Source: Bursaphelenchus xylophilus (Eukaryota; Nematoda; Chromadorea; Rhabditida; Aphelenchoididae). From it: a stretch of DNA of 64,000 nt. The stretch is from assembly GCA_904066235.2 (NCBI GenBank), contig CAJFCV020000001.1, forward strand, positions 11,713,291 to 11,777,290, in the 5' to 3' direction. Positions 47,205 through 58,756 of the stretch are shown here, one piece after another. Every line of letters starts with the position of its first letter. The stretch's first letter is position 1. Below the pieces are notes generated by a model. That model did no database searches, was not told the DNA's origin, and saw nothing but the letters and a program-made list of their open reading frames with translations. A program made the translations under genes and the position numbers.

Positions 47205-47372
47205 TCTTCTTTTATTTTTTTCTTTTTTTGCTTCTTTTTTTCTTTCTTTTTTCCTTCCTTTTTTCTTTTTTTTTCTTTCTTTTTTTCTTTTTTCCTTCCT
47301 TTTTTCTTTTATTCTTTTTTTTTACCAATTTTTTTCTTTTTTTCTTTTTCTTAACATTTTTTTAGTTTTTTA
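47205..47372. repeat. T-rich tract (TTTC/TTCC-rich)
   Basis: Low complexity. It corresponds to 27140-27230 in block P. Confidence 0.9.
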
Positions 47373-47436
47373 TCCGTAGCTTGGGGCTTGAAGATCTCTG
47401 CAAGTAATACAATAAACATCAGCCACAACCCACGAA

Positions 47437-47753
47437 GGGCGGAAATGTCCGCTAAAAACAGGAAAGAGGAGGTTTTCGAAAATCTAATCCATTTCTTCTG
47501 AATTTTTGCCTATATCTTCTTCAATTCTTCAAAATAAATGTTTTAATTGGTAAAAACTTGGTCAAACTTGTATGATCTTGTGAGAAAACTCCCGACGCTA
47601 TTTTTTGTCTTCACAATCAAACATTAGACACTACGGCTTAAGCAAAATTGTAAAATTCAGAAAAAATGAATACGATTTTCGAAATCAGCGTCATCAAAAA
47701 CCTCCCCCCTCTCCCCGCCCTCCTCTTTCCTTTTTTAGCGGACCTTTCCGTCC
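47437..47753. mobile_element. Inverted-repeat element, about 317 bp
   Basis: The ends GGGCGGAAATGTCCGCTAAA and the inverse of GGACGGAAAGGTCCGCTAAA extend about 33 bp (AGGAAAGAGGAGG). It lies inside a decayed BTB-like copy. The target duplication was not resolved. Confidence 0.6.
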
Positions 47754-47754
47754 T

Positions 47755-48105
47755 CAATCTCCACAACTTACTGCTTCCATAGACCAATTCATTGGCGTGG
47801 GCGAAGACCAATGGATTAATCCGCGATGGGCAAAAACTGTAACACTACTGTAGACCAGACAAACTACAGATGGATCGGTGTCATCTGTCATCCTTGGGTC
47901 TGAAATAAAGCGATCAGTAAGTCTTTCAAAAAATCTTTGGAATGACTATAGGTGTAATTACGAGAAAAGTTTTAAAATTTTTCAAAAATTTTATATTATC
48001 CATGGCAAAATTTACCTTAGGATGAGTTCCGAGGGCTTTGGCCAGCTAAAGAATTGTGTTTTCGGGCGTAGAGGCAGGCCGGGGCAATAATCTCGTCGTA
48101 GACAT
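47755..48105 (-). pseudogene. Third, decayed BTB-like copy
   Basis: Minus-strand remnants: the start exon (ATG at 48105, MSTTRLLPRPASTPENTIL then stop) and an internally deleted piece reading PLVFAHANELVY near 47800. A one-base deletion relative to the intact gene creates the stop. Confidence 0.65.
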
Positions 48106-48246
48106 CCGCTTGGAACAACTCATTGGGTTCGCTGAATTCCAGATACAATTCTTTTTTCTAACTTTACTGCCTTTTTTGGCTTTTCTCTTTTTTCGAAAAA
48201 TATTTTTTTTTGCTTTTTTTTGCCTTTTCTTTTCATTTGGCCTTTA

Positions 48247-48371
48247 CTAGTCGCGACATAAAGTCCTGACACAATTTGTCGCGGGTGTCGCGCGAGAAAA
48301 GTGGCGCACTCGCGCGAAAGGAAAACAAAAACGCACAGTGCAGACGTCTCAGGACTTTATGTCGCGACTAG
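48247..48371. mobile_element. MITE, 125 bp, perfect 23-bp inverted repeats
   Basis: The ends begin CTAGTCGCGACATAAAGTCC and are exact inverses over 23 bp; TA flanks both sides. A GCGCGAG-rich centre includes GCACAGTGC. Confidence 0.9.
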
Positions 48372-48373
48372 TA

Positions 48374-48545
48374 TTTTTTTTTTTTATTTTTTTGGCCTTT
48401 GTTTTTTTGGCTCTTCTTTTAGTTTTTTTGGCTCTTTTTTTCTTTTTCTTTTCTTTTGGCCTTTAAATTTTTTTTGGCTTTTCTTTTTTTTACTTTTTTG
48501 GCCTTTTTCATATATTTTTTCTTTTTTTTACATTTTTTCTTTTAT
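48374..48545. repeat. T-rich tract with GGCC/GGCTCTTC
   Basis: The counterpart of 30950-31090 in the duplicated segment. Confidence 0.85.
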
Positions 48546-48938
48546 TCCTTCGGTGGCGGACCTTGTAGAGAGAGGTTCTCTGAAAAGTTTAAAAAAAATT
48601 ACTGAAAACAACGTAAAACATCAGCCCTATAAAAATATCTCTAAACCCCTCAACAAGGGCCAACGTGTCCAAAAGCTTTTACTGTCTATAGCTCCATAAA
48701 AAATTCTCTGCCCAAAACTAGAGCCCTATAGTCATGAATTACATGTATTACATATGTTTCTATAACTGTATATGAAATGTGTATCAAAAACGGCGCATCT
48801 ATAGTAAGGACATAGTATTTTTGGCAATTAAAAGGCGCAAAGACCAAACAAAACGGTAAAAGCTCATTATAAACGATGAAACCTGTCCCGGATAATTATT
48901 CGAAAGCCGGCTCAGCCACTCTAACATCCCGAAACTAA

Positions 48939-49373
48939 CAGGGGAAGTACTCCAAGCGCGACGCTCAGATTTTGATGAAACTTAGCACAAATTTAGAATA
49001 ATTTGCGACAATCCTAGCTCGCGCTTAGCACAAACAACCGAGATTTTTAGATCGAAAGTCGGCGAAAATTTAGGACTTTTTGCCGAATTTCGGCACGAAA
49101 AGTTTCATGCCTATTTCAACTGTAAAGGATAATGTTTCTACAAAAAATCAAATTTTTCCGCGCGAAACTGCCAAAGTTATGGCCAAAAAGCGCTTTTCTC
49201 TCTGACCGCTCTCCACGTTTAGCGTGCTCTCTCGGCGGCAAAAATCGTTCGATATCTCGGCGGCGCCCGCAAAGCGCGAGCTAAAACTTTCAGGAATTGA
49301 TATTTAGTCCATACCCGACGTGTGTGCAAAATTTTAAGAAAATCTGAGCGTCGCACTTGGAGTACTTCCCCTG
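48939..49373. mobile_element. MITE family D, copy 3 (best preserved ends)
   Basis: Inverted repeats begin CAGGGGAAGTACTCCAAG on both ends. The paralogous position in the first segment (about 32613) lacks the insert, so it arrived after the duplication. Confidence 0.88.
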
Positions 49374-49432
49374 TACTCCAAGCAAAAAAGAAAAACATTG
49401 GCTGATGGAACTTACTGCTTCCATTTTTCCAT

Positions 49433-50374
49433 TCAAATCACCTTGTTGTAACATGCAAAATCAACGAACTCTTCGAGGAAGTGATGAAGATCAATCTGGA
49501 GGTTTTCAAGGTACTCGCGAGTCTCCACGGCGAAGATTGGGTAATATTCTGAAAGGATCAAAGATAAATTACATTATACATGATAAGAGATCAATAATCT
49601 TAACCGAACACTACAATACTGATTCAGAAAAGCTCCCAACATGTTGTTATACAGTCCGCTCCTCCTGCAACAAGCTAAATCTATGCAAGATTGCATTTTT
49701 CGTCTAGAGAGGAAGACTTGACCAAGATGAGTCAACTCTTTCCCCATCCAAGAAAATTCTCCGTAATTAGGAGAAAAGTTTTGAAATTTCTGACGAGGAA
49801 AGTACTTCTATGGGGTATGGAGTTACAGGTCGAGTCATATATCAAAAAAATCGTAAAATTTTTCTGATTCAGAATATGTAAAAGTTAGCTGCCTGATTTT
49901 GGATTGTCAGGGTGAAAAAATCCTCAGAACTTTTCTCGCAGCACCACACAAATGCCCTTTTTTATATTGGAACTACTAATTAAGGTGTAATATTAATCAA
50001 ATCTGACATTTTAAGGCTTGTCAAGATGCCAAGGTTCAATTTAGCTCAAAACCAAGCTTTTGATTTGGTAAAAACGCTGTCAAAAAGGCATTTGCGTGGT
50101 GTTACGTGAAAACTTCTGAGGATTTTTTCACCCTTACAAACCAAAATCGGTAGCTAACTTTTACATAATCTGAATCAAAAAAAATTTTGCGATTTTTTTG
50201 ATATATGACTCGACCTGTAACTCGATAACCCATTGAAGTACCTTCCTTGTCAAAAATTTTATATTATCCATGGTAAAACTTACCTCGGGATGGGTTCCGA
50301 GGGCTTTGGCCACCTGAAGAGGTTGTGTTTTCGGGCGTAGGGCAGGCCGGGGGCAATAATCTCGTCGTAGACAT
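49433..50374 (-). CDS. Truncated BTB-like gene, copy 2, 68 aa
   Basis: Minus-strand exons 50374-50284 (ATG, 91 nt) and 49548-49433 (stop TGA). Exon 1 keeps its frame although one C is gained and one lost relative to copy 1 (PPACPTP against PRPAPTP). Exon 2 reads YYPIFAVETREYLENLQIDL and stops after YNKVI. A deletion then joins directly to the end of the former exon 4 (ATGGAAGCA plus donor), removing the BACK-like part. It is probably a pseudogene, though a short product is possible. The intron carries the shared foldback element. Confidence 0.45.
49793..50250. mobile_element. Foldback family F element, copy shared with 34245-34702
   Basis: Same position, orientation and ends as the intron 1 element of copy 1. 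Confidence 0.85.
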
Positions 50375-50432
50375 CCGCTGGGAACAACTGACTGGGAACA
50401 TTTTTACTTGAATCTTAGGTACGAATATAATT

Positions 50433-50690
50433 CTTTTTTTTTACTTTTTTGGCTTTTCTCTTGTTTTTTTTTCAAAAAATATATTTTTTTTTTTTTTTTT
50501 AGGCCTTTTTCATTATTTTTTTTTGGCTCTTCTATTTTTGCCTTTTCTTTTTTTGGCCTTTCAATTTTTTTGGCCTTTGCAATTTTTTTCTGGCTCTTCT
50601 ATTTTTGCCTTTTTTTTGGCCTTTTAATTTTTTTTGCTTTTCTTTTTTTGGTTTTCTTTTTTGTCTTTTTTACATTTTTTTCTTTCATCC
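50433..50690. repeat. T-rich tract with GGCCTTTT, lysine-rich on minus strand
   Basis: Read on the minus strand it continues an exon-like SPLNKPSDPLPSRPATEG into a Lys/Arg-rich tail. It replaces part of the sequence found in copy 1. Confidence 0.8.
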
Positions 50691-50773
50691 CTTCGGTAGC
50701 GGGCCTTGAAGGGAGAGGATCGCTGGGCTTGTTCAGGGGGCTGGCTGAAAATAAAATGATCAATAAAATTATA

Positions 50774-51065
50774 GTTAAGGGTTCAGACTCCGCCCCTTTA
50801 CTCGATCTTGAAACTAGGTCAACGGCCCGATCGAGGCGAATGCCCGATCGGTTGGCCAGTCGATGTGACCGAGAGGTTAGAGGGAGGTGACCCTCGGATC
50901 GCATATTTAGGCCCTCCGAGAGGATGGGGCCGAGGGGCACTCCGTGGTTTTGGGGTTCTATTTTATGTTTATTATTGTATTTTGCATTTTGGTATATCTA
51001 ATAAAGACCTAAGGAGTATGTCGGAATTAGACGATCCAGAACCGGCCACGCCGCCAAATAAAACT
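50774..51065. repeat. 5' LTR
   Basis: Contains AATAAAGACC as a polyadenylation-like signal and ends AATAAAACT. Confidence 0.85.
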
Positions 51066-52945
51066 GGTAGCTCAGAGTGGTTCCGTCTATTCCACATCGC
51101 AACTCTAGGTAACCCAGCCCGGTTGGAAGATGACTAGGTTGCGAGGTCTTCAGTTAGTCTTCGCGGCTCTCGACCATTGTCGAGACAGTAGCTGTCCTCA
51201 ACGGTAGCTCCTCCAGCCACGTAGAGAGCGGGGGAGATGAGGCCGTTATTATAGCCGGTAGTCGCGAATGCCGGTCTATGGCGGTTTCTAAATGGGGCCT
51301 CGTTTCGCTAGATCCCAACCGGTCATGGGATGGGTTGTAGGTGTTCATATTTCTTAGGTTTAGTTAGATATACCTTTAATTTCAAAATTTTCTTTATCCT
51401 CAATTACGGTAGTGTCCCTGGCCAGCCGCATCTGGTCGACAAAATTTCTGTCGGTATTTACGACAGAGAGGCGCTGTAAATTCAGGTACCCTCTGCCCGT
51501 ATTAAAATTGGGTCGCCACTTGGCGAGCCATTCGCCCGATTTACGACAGAGAGGCAGCGCAACAGCAGTTGCCCTCTGCTGGGGTTGTAAAATACGGTCG
51601 CGGCCCGTTAAGTCATTAATCCGTAAGGCCAAAGACGCGACCTGGCCACCAGACGGAAGGCCAAAGAAGAGGAAGGCTCAGGAGAATTGTCACATCTACT
51701 CACCAACACCTCGTGGAACGTGACTTCATATCATCAGCTGCCAAGGAAACCATACCCTCAAGAAACTCCAGGTAAGTAAACTATTTATTAAACCCAGTTT
51801 AATAGTAGGCAGCTTGCTGCACATAGTTGAGCTATTGAGTTCGTAGGTTTTTCAGGTTCACTGTTGTTTATTTTTCTGAGTCTATTCTTTTCTCTTTAGT
51901 GTAGTTAGTATCTATCAAAAAAAAAATCCAAAAAAATTTTATCCGTGTAGTCATGAATTCTAAATTTAAAATTGAAATTGACGATCCGCTGCCCCCGGTC
52001 TTCACGACCGAGAAAGAGGCAAGCTATAAGAGTGCCATCTATCGGTCCATTTTTTGAAGGGGCCGACAGTTGGAATCTCAAGTCGAGCACGGCTTTAGCC
52101 GGCTTGGCCAGAATCCTAGTTGATGCGTCTGTTCGGTGTTTCATGACAAAATAATTCGTCAAAAAAAAAAACCAGATAAAGACAATCAATTGGATCATGG
52201 ATAAAAAAAAAACAAATCGTTAGTAACCCTTTGGCACAACAACCTCAAGCGTTTCCCGGAACCGTTGCGTTGTAAAATGTCCAAAAGAGGAAACTCAGGT
52301 TTATAAATCAAGTGGCTTCATGGTTTCGCAAGTGCAAGCAACCGATTGCGACAAGTTCCACCTACACTAGCAAACATGTGTGCCAATTGATATTGCATCC
52401 ATTTCTAGCTTGTGTGTCATAATAGACCAAAGAAAGAAATTGAAGATGCCAAAATTTAGTTCAGTGGTAGAGTTTTTGGAGAAAATTAAATCTTTATCCA
52501 AAGACCACCAGCTGTTTTTCGTATAGCTACGTTTAAAGCTGAATATACATGGAAGAATTCGTTGGATCATCGAGGACGATGATTTTCCAAAAACCCCGCA
52601 GAAAGGAACGTTGGAAAACTATTCGACCCATTTCATCGACAACTGAATTCAACAGCAAACAGACCAGACCGATGGTGGCCGAGCAAAGTATAACCAACCA
52701 GCCAGCCAGCCCTCAGTTCAGCGTCATCAAGGAATTTCATCGGAACATTTCGGATAACGATGTAATTCATATTCATAATTTGTATTATAGATTGTTACGA
52801 TTTAATCTAGTCTTTCTGCCAATTTTTATTGTCCCCAGTCTATATATTTGAGATATAATAAGTGCTCAAGAAAGAGCTCGTCTTGTCACATATAGTACCC
52901 GTACATATTGCTTGAGGACAAGCAATTTCTAAAAGGCCCGGAGGA

Positions 52946-53237
52946 GTTAAGGGTTCAGACTCCGCCCCTTTACTCGATCTTGAAACTAGGTCAACGGCCC
53001 GATCGAGGCGAATGCCCGATCGGTTGGCCAGTCGATGTGACCGAGAGGTTAGAGGGAGGTGACCCTCGGATCGCATATTTAGGCCCTCCGAGAGGATGGG
53101 GCCGAGGGGCACTCCGTGGTTTTGGGGTTCTATTTTATGTTTATTATTGTATTTTGCATTTTGGTATATCTAATAAAGACCTAAGGAGTATGTCGGAATT
53201 AGACGATCCAGAACCGGCCACGCCGCCAAATAAAACT
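52946..53237. repeat. 3' LTR
   Basis: Same length and sequence as the 5' LTR by reading. It implies a recent insertion. Confidence 0.85.
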
Positions 53238-53282
53238 TTATATTACTTTAGACTAAAGTCAAGCAGTTCCGAAAACAAAAAA

Positions 53283-53960
53283 TTCTTACTTCATTTGGTT
53301 CTGCCGAGCACCCGTTATTTTCAACAAGGCCCTCCGGATCAAGTGGAGGGCCAGGGTGCCGGTCGACCAAGGTTCGGTCAAAGACGTACTGAGACCGGAA
53401 CAAAAGGTGAGCACCCATTTTTATCTTCCAACGGCCCCCGGGCTCATTCGGGGGGCTAGGGTGCTCCACCTTAGTTTCTTGTTCCTTCATGGACTTGTTT
53501 GGCATTGGCTGAAAATAAAATTATATTACTTTAGATTAAATCAAAGTCAAGCAGTTCCCAAAACAAAAAAATCTTACCTCATTTGGTCCAGCCGAGCACC
53601 CGTTATTTTCCACAAGGCCCTCCGGATCAAGTGGAGGGCCAGGGTGCTCCGGTTTTGACCATCCATCAAAGTGGAACATCTTCCACTTTGATGGAAACGG
53701 GTGAGAGCACCCTTTTATGATCCAGAAGCCCCCCGGGCTCAGTCAGGGGGCGAGGGTGCTCTCTCCTTCCCAGTTCAATCTCGTTTGAACGAGATCTGCA
53801 AAAAATAAAATGAAAAATATAAATTCAACACGAAAACTTACCGGATTTCAGCCGAAAATTGACCAAAACAAGGGGAAGATGGCACCCTGTATTTCTTCCA
53901 AAGGCCCCCCGGGCTCATTCGGGGGGCTAGGGTGCTTATCTTCCCTTTAGACCGGTCTCC
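53283..53960 (-). pseudogene. Proline-rich repeat exons, copy 2 (at least three units)
   Basis: Units near 53287-53510, 53578-53795 and 53845-53960 keep splice-like ends and the EHPxPP / PPNEPGG cores, but small indels break the frames (five G instead of six in the first). The second carries a perfect 14-bp hairpin (CCATCAAAGTGGAA ... TTCCACTTTGATGG) near 53663-53695. Confidence 0.5.
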
Positions 53961-54283
53961 ATCTGAAAATATAATCATATTATATCTACCATTTTCGTCC
54001 AAAAGCCACCAAAATCCAACAGCGTAAAAAAGCAATTGTTCTTTTCTCGGGCGCAGCTCGCAAAAATAGTTTTGGCGAACTTACTTTTTTCGCGTTCCAG
54101 TCGGTCGAACAAAGGTTTGGGGCAAGCATTTTTATCGACCCGTGATCTCGTTTCGTTGTTGCTTCTCGAGGTTGAATTGGACAAATTGCTAAAAAATTAG
54201 GATTATTGGAGGGACGCTGCGAAAAGCTTACGTGATTAGGCATGAGTGACTGCGCGATTGCGCCGTGTTGAGTTTTTGACCAC

Positions 54284-57200
54284 TCAGTATGGATTTACTA
54301 CTCTTCGACCTGAAAAAATCTTGATGTTATAAGATTGGGATAGTAAATATAGAGTTTGAAAAAATGCTAAATTGATAATTTTTAAAGGGTTTTTTGGGTA
54401 AAAATGGTAAAGATATCGAAAAAATTGACTTACGAGGCAGCCTGGGCTCTTGTGAAGTCCGATACGATCGGCTTGACATGTCCACGATGAGCCGTGAAGG
54501 AGGGTTTCTTTCTCTTCGTGGGCGTCTTCGTGGCGTGTGTTCGTCTGGGCAATTATCCTCTTCTTGAAGCACTGGACCAAGTCCTTGAAGTTCCCTCGAC
54601 CTTCGCGGGGGCCGAGGCCGTTGAGGGTCGGCTGAGGGCTGGTAACAACATCGCCTTTTGCACTTCGCCATTCTTCGCAAAGGCCCAGGAGCCTCGTGGT
54701 TTTGTTCTTGGACCTCATATCCCTGATCTGCGGGTGGCGGCGGGTGTTGGGTCGCTGGGGGCTGGGTGACTTCGATCCTTAGGATCTCTGCTGTTGTCGG
54801 CGTTATTGACCACGCTGTCCTCAGCGTCATCAGCGGGCTTCTGGATCTCGATCTTTCGGCCCTTGGTGGCCGGCCGTCGGCGACTGCTGTCCGAAGGTGT
54901 TGCCGATGGCGGGCTTGCAGTTCGGCGACTTCCTTTTCTGCCGCTTCCTTCAGTGCCCTTTCTTCTTCGGTCTTTTTTGTGGCGACGGAGGCTGCTTCTT
55001 TGGCCTTCTTGGCCTCAACTTCCGCCTCTACCAGGGCTTCTTGGTAGAACTTGACCTTCTTCTCGAACGTCTCTTGCCGTTCCCAAAGTGTGCGGCATTG
55101 GGTCTTCCAGAAGTCTCTTTGAAATCGGAGGCGGTCGTTTTGATCCGCTAACGTCTCCTCGCAGGCTGCTCCCTCATCGAAGACTTCAAGTGACCTTATC
55201 GAGGGGACATCATGCAGTGTGGAGTGCTCCTCACTCGTACTGGAACTGCAGTCCGAAAAGCTGGAGAAGTCCATGTCCAATGATCTTGGGGCCGGTTCTG
55301 GGCCGAAGCCCGAGGGGCCAGTGGTTGGGAATGGCCCCTCTTTACCCTCCTCTGGGACGCCGGTTGGGTGCTGGCCAACCAGAGGAGGGGCCATTACCGC
55401 CGGCAGTTGTTCAGCCTGCGCGGAATGGGCTTGGCGCTCGGATGCTGGGCTCGAGCGGTGGCCGGAGGCCTGGCCGACGTTGTTTGGAGACACTGAAATC
55501 ACCAAAATTAGACGAGAATTTTTAAAAAATATGGTTAAAACTGGTAACTCCATCGCTAAGGGCCCTAACATAGCCTATTCTCTCTATTTTCCCTATGTAA
55601 TTTTTTGCTTTTAGGTGCAGATTCTGATGTTGGAGATCCATAATTTTGATTCTGAAGGCCACGGTGGCCGAAAATTCCATATTTCACTCAGTCCTGTGAA
55701 GAATTGTCCATTTGTCCAGAAAACAGTCCAATGATGTCGAAATTCCATCCAGATTGAAGTGCAGCGACGAAAACCGTATAAACCACGAGAAACTCAAGCT
55801 GATTTTTTATGTTGATGGCGACCGGAAGGCGTATTTATAGTGGTGATCAGGAAATCGACAGCAAAGCAGCTCGAAAGCTGCAGAACACTGAATGACCCGA
55901 AGATCGGATCAAACGACAACGTGGAACAAGGAGAACCTTCAAAAGGACCCCAGAAATTGAGATAAGACCAAATTAATGGCGGTGATCCGAAGCAAAATGA
56001 TGGTTGCTCCTCGATGGAAGAAGATTAGGTGCGGATGGACAACCTTTCTATGATTTGTGGTGATGTCGACGTGAGAATCATGGAAAACGGGTAATGGATT
56101 GGATTCATGAAGATGAAAATGGTCAGCTTGGCGTTTGGATGTTCGAATTGAGCTAAAATAAGGTAAGTGTCGGGGTCAAATGGACGAAAACGTCTAAAAA
56201 TTGGTGTAATTTCGGATTTTCTTCTTCTATTCGTCCTTTTAATGCTTCATTCCAGATATCCACTGATTGTTCGATAATTTCCAAGACGGTGTTGATGTCA
56301 TGAATAATCTTCAGGCCAAGGAAATCATTGCTGAGGCTCGTTACTTCAATTGGAGCCCTGCCGTAAAAACAAATTTGATGGTGGATTGTTGATGGAATGG
56401 AATGTTTGCGTGATCGATGATCCTTCACCTTTTCTTTGCGAACAGTTTGAAGTCTTGTGAAGGTGGTAACTCCAACGAGTAGAGTCCAATGTCATGATGG
56501 TGAATTTTGATGTTGGTCAAGTCGGTAAGTCGGTTTGCTGGGTTTTTTTGATGTTAAGGCTGAGCGAAGATGATGAACACGGTGTTTTAGCCGATGTGTA
56601 ATGTCTCTGAAAAAGTCCACGCGGCACGAAACCGTAAATTCGACGAGCCATAACGACGAGAAATCACGTCCACCTGGAGAACAGCACAGAACACCTCGAG
56701 AAGTCATTCAACAAGATTCGGACAAGAAGAACGAGGACAAAGGCCAAGAACAAACTTCAATAACGTCCATCCATGGACGAGACGAGCTCCCCACCCCTTG
56801 GGTCCAGCAGATGTCGATCTTCAACAGTCAGCCCATTACTTGAATTGGTCCAAATGAGAAGGTCCAGGTACTTCGTCGTGTCGTCATGTGGTGCTTTACA
56901 CGAAGCCCCGGTTATAAGTCAGAAAAGTTGACACGGAGAATATAAAGTAATGTAAGTATTTATGCAAGTATTCAATACAATTTCAATTTTAAAAAGATAT
57001 GGATATCCATTTCTAATGGTTGATGTTTCAGGGCTCCAACGGGACCGTGGATGGGAGAACATGGCCCATTGGGATGTTGATCTTGGTATTACTGGAACAA
57101 CTGAAACGGCGGGAAGTTAAAAAAATCTTTACCTGGTCCATGGAGCATAATACAGATGGAAGTGGATGGCAATTGGATTAAAACACAAATGTAAGACCAT

Positions 57201-58756
57201 TTCTGGCCATGAAAGTGAATAGTTTATTGTTTCTTTGGGAATTTTTGGCTCCAAAAATATTCCAAAATACTATGGATAATAATAATTTATGACCAATACA
57301 GTATGAGAACGACATTTATAATAATAAGATAGAATTTTAGGTGGTTCCCTGGACGACACAGTGCTGGAACTGCCAAAATTGTCAGAACTGATCCATCTTC
57401 GACTTGTTCCTGAGCCACTGAAGTGATGAGAATCTGTTTGGATGAATCGGAGTTGATTCCATTGTCCAGTGGAAGTTGATCATCATGGATAATATCCGAT
57501 TCGACACCTCATTGATGAGAAGGATCTTCTTGATGTTGCATTTGGAGGCTTTGGTAAGATCTTTGAAGATTTTGGGACTGGGATCTTGGTCATGAGACAT
57601 GAAAATTTTGGTGTGGGGAAAATTTTACGTTTTGGAGAGTTAAAAATAAGGTCAGAATTTATTAAGGGAGTGTAAAAAAGCTCAAGCTAGAAAGGCCGAT
57701 CGTTTTTGGTCCGAACTTTTCTGAATTTTGTATAAAATACGGCAAAAATGACGAAAAATGCCCAAAATTTTTTCTTCCACCCACAATTTTTGTATGACCG
57801 ACGTTGCTGGTCCGGAACACTGTAAAACTCAAAAAATAGACTTACCAGGCTTCCAAGATTCAAATTTAGCAGGAATCCATCCATCGCGTTGTAACAAATG
57901 ATATCTAGACCAATTTCGGCTGTATTTCAAAATAACAGAGTGATATCCGGCGGGCTTTACAGTAATTCCCACCAGCCATGGAATTACTTTCTATAGAAAG
58001 CTTTCTATTCTCATATTCGTCTGGAATATTACACTCCGAGGCCTATTGGTGTATTTTCAAGGCCATTAGGCCTAGTTATTGTCCTTTTTGGCGGGATTTA
58101 CGGTAGAAACCCACCAGCCAAAAATGGATCGTTAAAATTTATTATTTTTGGGATGAATTTCTAATATAAAGAAGTCTTGAGTTTCAAATTGAATACACTG
58201 AGGCAATTAGAGCTCAAAGCCCACTGGCTTGATCCCTTTTTTGAGTATTTAACTCAAAAATTATGTTGTACTAGACATCAGATATCAGGACCGAGGGAAG
58301 TTTTAATATTTTTGCATATTACTGCCCCTAAGCTCAGAGTAAATCATCTCAAATCAACTTAAAACCATGTTGCGGGTCTCAAATCAGGAATTTCGTCACC
58401 AAAATACCCAAAAAAAATCCCGTGTCATCATCTACTACAATATCATTATTTTAGGATTTTTGGATCAAAGATGGTGTTAAAGAAGTCAAAAGATGTCAAA
58501 AGAAATGCCCAGATGACTGTGGCAAATCACCTCATGATGACGGATTTCCTGGGATTTTGTTGAGAAATTCCCAACTTTGAAATCCGCTTAGAATCCCCAA
58601 AAAAACCCCGAAACAACCCCAAAGTCCCCTGGACTTACACGTCGACCGTTCCCCAACTCCAACCGCCGGGACGGCAGCGGTGGTTGGAGTTGGGGCCATC
58701 GCCGGAATGGCGGGTTGTTCGCCGAAGCGGGAGGTGGTGCTGTCGCTGCTACTCAT
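54284..58756 (-). CDS. Coiled-coil protein, copy 2, three exons, 400 aa
   Basis: Exons: 58756-58639 (ATG, MSSSDSTTSRFGEQ), 55492-54434 (1059 nt) and 54309-54284 (stop TGA, ending RRRVVNPY). Phases 1 and 1 match copy 1. The order is the same: short N-terminus, Pro/Ser/Gly region, acidic serine patch, coiled coil (FYQEALVEAEVEAKKAKEA), then SRSRSP and an Arg/Pro tail. Compared with copy 1, it lacks about 17 residues in the acidic region but gains residues after SRSP and QPPATQ, all by whole codons. No domain is recognised. Intron 1 is 3.1 kb and holds a plus-strand unit; intron 2 (124 bp) contains an in-frame stop, unlike copy 1. Confidence 0.7.
55610..57240 (+). other. Plus-strand spliced unit nested in intron 1, copy 2
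   Basis: Splice signals matching copy 1: acceptor near 55614, intron about 56163-56256, a donor near 56525 and the intron 56953-57031. Short frames of copy 1 are broken here (2-nt deletion near 55690; loss of about 50 nt near 56345). Points to a non-coding or decayed transcript. Confidence 0.4.
57382..57600 (-). CDS. Hypothetical ORF, 72 aa
   Basis: A minus-strand ATG at 57600 opens MSHDQDPSPKIFKDLTKASK and runs to a stop at 57382. It contains KCNIKKILLINEVSNRILSM, an amphipathic stretch. No paralogous frame is seen in the first segment, which lacks this piece. Not recognised; could be chance. Confidence 0.25.
   Translation of the reverse strand: MSHDQDPSPKIFKDLTKASKCNIKKILLINEVSNRILSMMINFHWTMESTPIHPNRFSSLQWLRNKSKMDQF

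Larger units (their letters stand above)
43990..47410. repeat. Composite block Q, partial relative of block P
   Basis: It shares with P and R the 44142 element, the GGCGCTTTTACGGCC stretch (44699-), the exon at 45102-45257, two tandem decayed copies of the 25.9-kb exon (45380-45880 and 45990-46500) and the exon at 46887. Many stops are present. Confidence 0.6.
50774..53237. mobile_element. LTR retrotransposon, 2464 bp, non-autonomous
   Basis: Two 292-bp LTRs (50774-51065, 52946-53237) show no difference by eye. A 5-bp duplication TTATA flanks the element (50769-50773, 53238-53242). The empty site is in copy 1 near 34925 (CAATAAAATTATTTTACTTT). A purine-rich tract (AGGCCCGGAGGAG) precedes the 3' LTR. 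The sequence after the 5' LTR, GGTAGCTCAGAGTGG, resembles a tRNA D-arm. The 1.9-kb interior has only short frames, such as MNSKFKIEIDDPLPPVFTTE at 51953, and no protease, RT or integrase. Confidence 0.88.

Noticed and set aside
47173..47379. Phenylalanine-rich membrane protein
   Set aside because: It is a translation of a T-rich low-complexity tract.
51066..51090. tRNA gene after the 5' LTR
   Set aside because: Only a D-arm-like 15-nt stretch is present; no anticodon or T arm follows.
50599..53112. Duplicate 90-113 aa minus-strand frames
   Set aside because: They read through the LTRs; identical LTR sequence explains the duplication.
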